Shown here one piece after another: positions 61,846 through 64,000 of a stretch of DNA of 64,000 nucleotides (positions within the stretch are counted from its first letter, which is position 1; each line of letters opens with the position of its first letter). This DNA is from Hydnum rufescens UP504 (taxonomy: Eukaryota; Basidiomycota; Agaricomycetes; Cantharellales; Hydnaceae), in contig MU129028.1 of assembly GCA_014904985.1 (NCBI GenBank), forward strand, positions 62,001-126,000, in the 5' to 3' direction. Below the pieces are notes generated by a model. It searched no databases. It was not told the origin of the DNA and saw nothing but the letters and a program-made list of their open reading frames with translations. The position numbers and the translations under genes are program-made.

Positions 61846-62021
61846 TTTACTAACGTACATTATCATTCCATTCTAGGATCAAATTTAAAGGTCCCAAAAT
61901 GATGACAGAGAGCCGCAACCCCCGAACGACCCGCACAACGGTGAACCACCAAGCCATGCCACCCAAAATGGCCACCAACGAGCCGGGCGAGCCCCCATCC
62001 AAGCCCAAGGCAGAAATGCCC

Positions 62022-62280
62022 AGTACCACATAGCCCCCTCAGCGGGTGTGGTCTTTTATTTTTATTTTTATTTTTATTTGCAAGTGGCGCAAAAAGAGCA
62101 GCAATAGCTGCTCTTTTTGCGCTGCTTTGAATTTCCTCCTTACTATTTTGCCGCCTGACACCCCAGCAACATGCCCCCTGAACCCGCATCTGAACACCAG
62201 ACGACCCCCCGTCCTAAGTCCTGAGGAAACAATGAACGGTACCACACACCTGCCCTAGTGGGTGTGTGGTATGTTTTTTT
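62022..62280. repeat. Hairpin cluster: one 16-bp perfect palindrome flanked by two stem-loop plus T-run units
   Basis: The perfect 16-bp arms 62087-62102 and 62107-62122 (GCGCAAAAAGAGCAGC and its complement) have an AATA loop. An 11-bp stem 62240-62250/62261-62271 (TACCACACACC) is followed by a run of T at 62274-62280. A similar, weaker ACCACA...TGTGGT stem near 62022-62051 is followed by repeated TTTTTA. This may be a small non-autonomous element or KDZ subterminal sequence. Confidence 0.6.
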
Positions 62281-62504
62281 AATTGAATTTTTAAATAAAT
62301 AAATACCTTAGTTCATAAGAACAAAACATGAGACTGCCAAATGAAAACAGCCCCCACCTGGTGTATATAGTGATAATGATAATAAATAAATAACTATAAA
62401 TGAAACACCAGAGGGGGGAATATAATAATAATTACTGGTGATTATCCCCGATAAGCCTGCATGGCCTGCTGTCCTGCAAGTCTGAGATTCTCTCCAAGTC
62501 CCAG

Positions 62505-62591
62505 TTTCGGCCAATTTTCGGCCAATTTTCAGCCAATTTTCGGCCAATTTTTGGCCATTTCGGCCAATTTTTGGCCATTTCGGCCAATTCT
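62505..62591. repeat. Short tandem array of CGGCCAATTTT
   Basis: Six to seven imperfect copies of an 11-12 nt unit (CGGCCAATTTT, variants AGCCAATTTT and GGCCATTT). The minus-strand frame over it is periodic (Lys-Ile-Gly-Arg) and is not a gene. Confidence 0.85.
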
Positions 62592-62644
62592 GGTCCAGGA
62601 GGTGAAATCATAAAAATGGCCATTTCGGCCAGAATAGTGATGGG

Positions 62645-62692
62645 ACCTACTTAGGTACCATTATCTGCCCCGGAAGTGGTACCTAACTAGGT
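62645..62692. repeat. Near-perfect inverted repeat, 15-nt arms
   Basis: ACCTACTTAGGTACC (62645-62659) pairs with GGTACCTAACTAGGT (62678-62692) at 14 of 15 positions around an 18-nt loop. It lies beyond the minisatellite and GGCCAATTTT array, and may mark the end of the KDZ-related element. Confidence 0.7.
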
Positions 62693-62717
62693 AGGCTTAG
62701 ATGACTGACCAAGGTGG

Positions 62718-63029
62718 TCAGCTTCTTGAATACATTTTGAGCTTCTCCCGATTGTCGAACAGATCACTCCAAGTGGCGCCAACTGGCACTGCCTCAGCAT
62801 CTCCATCCTTGGACCAGGTCATAGGGCTCGATCCAGAATATTCTTGATTAGAGGTGCAACTTTGCCCACTCTGGAGAGCAAGGTCGCAAGCAGGCTCAGA
62901 ATCTGGAGCCCCATCCTGAGAGTGCTGACATGGAACTGTGTCAGGCCCAGACAGCCGACTGAGCTCGCTGCAATTTGCCGCGAGGGTGGAAGGCTGTGCA
63001 TGGGTACCTGAGGTCGACGTAGGTTCCAT
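62718..63029 (-). CDS. Unknown short protein
   Basis: 103-residue frame from an ATG at 63029, rich in Ser, Pro and Gly, ending ATWSDLFDNREKLKMYSRS. No motif is recognised. It could be a small gene or the remnant of one next to the repeat block. Confidence 0.3.
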   Translation of the reverse strand: MEPTSTSGTHAQPSTLAANCSELSRLSGPDTVPCQHSQDGAPDSEPACDLALQSGQSCTSNQEYSGSSPMTWSKDGDAEAVPVGATWSDLFDNREKLKMYSRS

Positions 63030-63434
63030 AGTAGCAGTATGTTATTTTGCTTCCGACCAAATTCTGCTTCCAGTCAAACATTGCATCATGTCGATTTGGA
63101 TTGAAGTGTCAACCCTTTCGAGCCATTTTGTACCACACACCCTAATTGTCAACCTACACTCACCCCATCAGGGTCTTCTTCTGAGTATACCTGGCCTCTG
63201 TCGGCTGCAATTCAACCAAACATTTACTCAGAGTGTCACCTCGAACCATACCGCATCCTGTTCGGCGACAGTTATCTTCATGTCTCCTGATACCCCCCTG
63301 GCGACGGATTGTAACAAGTTGGGGTCTCAGCCAAGCATCGATGTTACAATGCTTAGTGCAGGGGACACATTTCGGCCTCTAAGCACGAGTTCTACCTGCG
63401 TTAGATCATGGGGACATCTGTCTCTTGATCTTCT

Positions 63435-64000
63435 ATGGTCGAGACGATTGCAGAAGAAGTCCCTGGACTCTACTCATCACCATATTCCTTGGGCAGTAGC
63501 CTCTCTGGTATCGTGTCCACTGTCCCTTCTACACACTTCGAGTTCTCGCAAGCTCATGAACCACAAGTGTACATCACTGACTGGGAGGAGGATGCTGGCG
63601 GGGAGGTCATGCGCAGGTATTATGCTCTTTGGAAAGAGGCATTGGATATCATTCAACAAAGCAAGCAGGGGTGGATACCAACTTCTTGTAGGTGCTCATG
63701 AACATATTTGGTGTACATGATTCTTAAATCCACCCTGTAGCATTCAAGCCTCCACAGGACCCTGTAGCCATCCAGGCTTTCTACGACTACTCAGTACAAA
63801 CATATACCCAACTCCCTCTTGAACTTTTCATTCGACGTCCAGGATGACCTCTCACCCATCCCCCTATGGGAATCAGATGCTGAAGAAACACCCCGACCCG
63901 GATGCCCCGCCATTCAGAGACCATGGAACAAGTGATCACCTGTATTTCCCTTCCCACACTTGCAGTTATCCCCTGGCTTCGCCTTTGTCATCAATCGATC
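63435..64000 (+). CDS. Unknown protein, partial, cut by the right edge
   Basis: An exon from an ATG at 63435 reads MVETIAEEVPGLYSSPYSLG, then PQVYITDWEEDAGGEVMRRY and YALWKEALDIIQQSKQGWIP, which looks folded. An intron near 63689-63740 probably leads to an exon with AFKPPQDPVAIQAFYDYSVQ and a further one with DDLSPIPLWESDAEETPRPG. The gene continues past the window. I cannot name its family. Confidence 0.35.

Noticed and set aside
62240..62280. Rho-independent terminator (stem-loop followed by T-run)
   Set aside because: The genome is eukaryotic and no RNA polymerase III gene is adjacent. The structure is better seen as part of the repeat cluster.

Overview
This window is nuclear DNA from a filamentous basidiomycete, most likely an Agaricomycete. 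Genes are split by many 48-90 nt GT-AG introns, both strands are densely used, and the products are fungal housekeeping proteins. The right-hand part holds Ty3/gypsy, Ty1/copia and KDZ elements typical of mushroom-forming fungi. There is no prokaryotic, viral-genome or organellar signature.

Gene-rich part (1-35.5 kb). On the minus strand are TPS1 (trehalose-6-phosphate synthase, cut by the left edge) and a TPR-repeat protein. A small cysteine-rich CXC protein follows on the plus strand. Next, on the minus strand, are ribosomal stalk protein P0, a peroxisomal adenine-nucleotide-type carrier, a GT-B/arabinokinase-N-like protein and an AT-hook/SANT nuclear protein. VPS51 (GARP tethering) faces the AT-hook gene. 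An unknown small gene is followed by SNU66/SART1 (tri-snRNP), a HEN1-type small-RNA methyltransferase, the V-ATPase subunit e gene VMA9 and, divergent from it, a C3HC/Rsm1 zinc-finger gene. After a tail-anchored unknown protein come a DENND6-type DENN protein, ERV41/ERGIC2, an acidic/basic unknown protein and VPS39/VAM6 (HOPS). Several genes concern membrane traffic (VPS51, DENND6, ERV41, VPS39, V-ATPase), but nothing indicates co-regulation beyond short shared promoters.

Middle part (35.5-48 kb). A gene-poor, apparently decayed stretch precedes a full-length PDR-type ABC transporter with many introns (39.1-45.3 kb). About 2.8 kb with no recognisable gene follows.

Repeat block (48-62.7 kb). 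A copia fragment is interrupted at 49,696 by a Ty3/gypsy chromovirus lying on the minus strand. The gypsy element keeps its 3' LTR (458 bp, TGTTA...TAACA, with polypurine tract) but has no visible 5' LTR. Between its chromodomain and 3' LTR sits a spliced gene on the opposite strand with a Cys-rich putative zinc cluster. Every premature stop I found in the copia, gypsy and antisense gene is TGA, mostly where Arg (CGA) is expected. Both metal-binding Asp motifs of the gypsy reverse transcriptase read Asn. This pattern suggests CpG-to-TpG decay. A KDZ transposase with a frameshift and a TGA near its C terminus follows. A minisatellite of about 10 units, several hairpins and a GGCCAATTTT array come next, then two unknown short genes at the right edge.

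Exon limits are exact where I followed the splice sites base by base (P0, carrier, VPS51, VMA9, parts of others). Elsewhere the entries give the gene span only.
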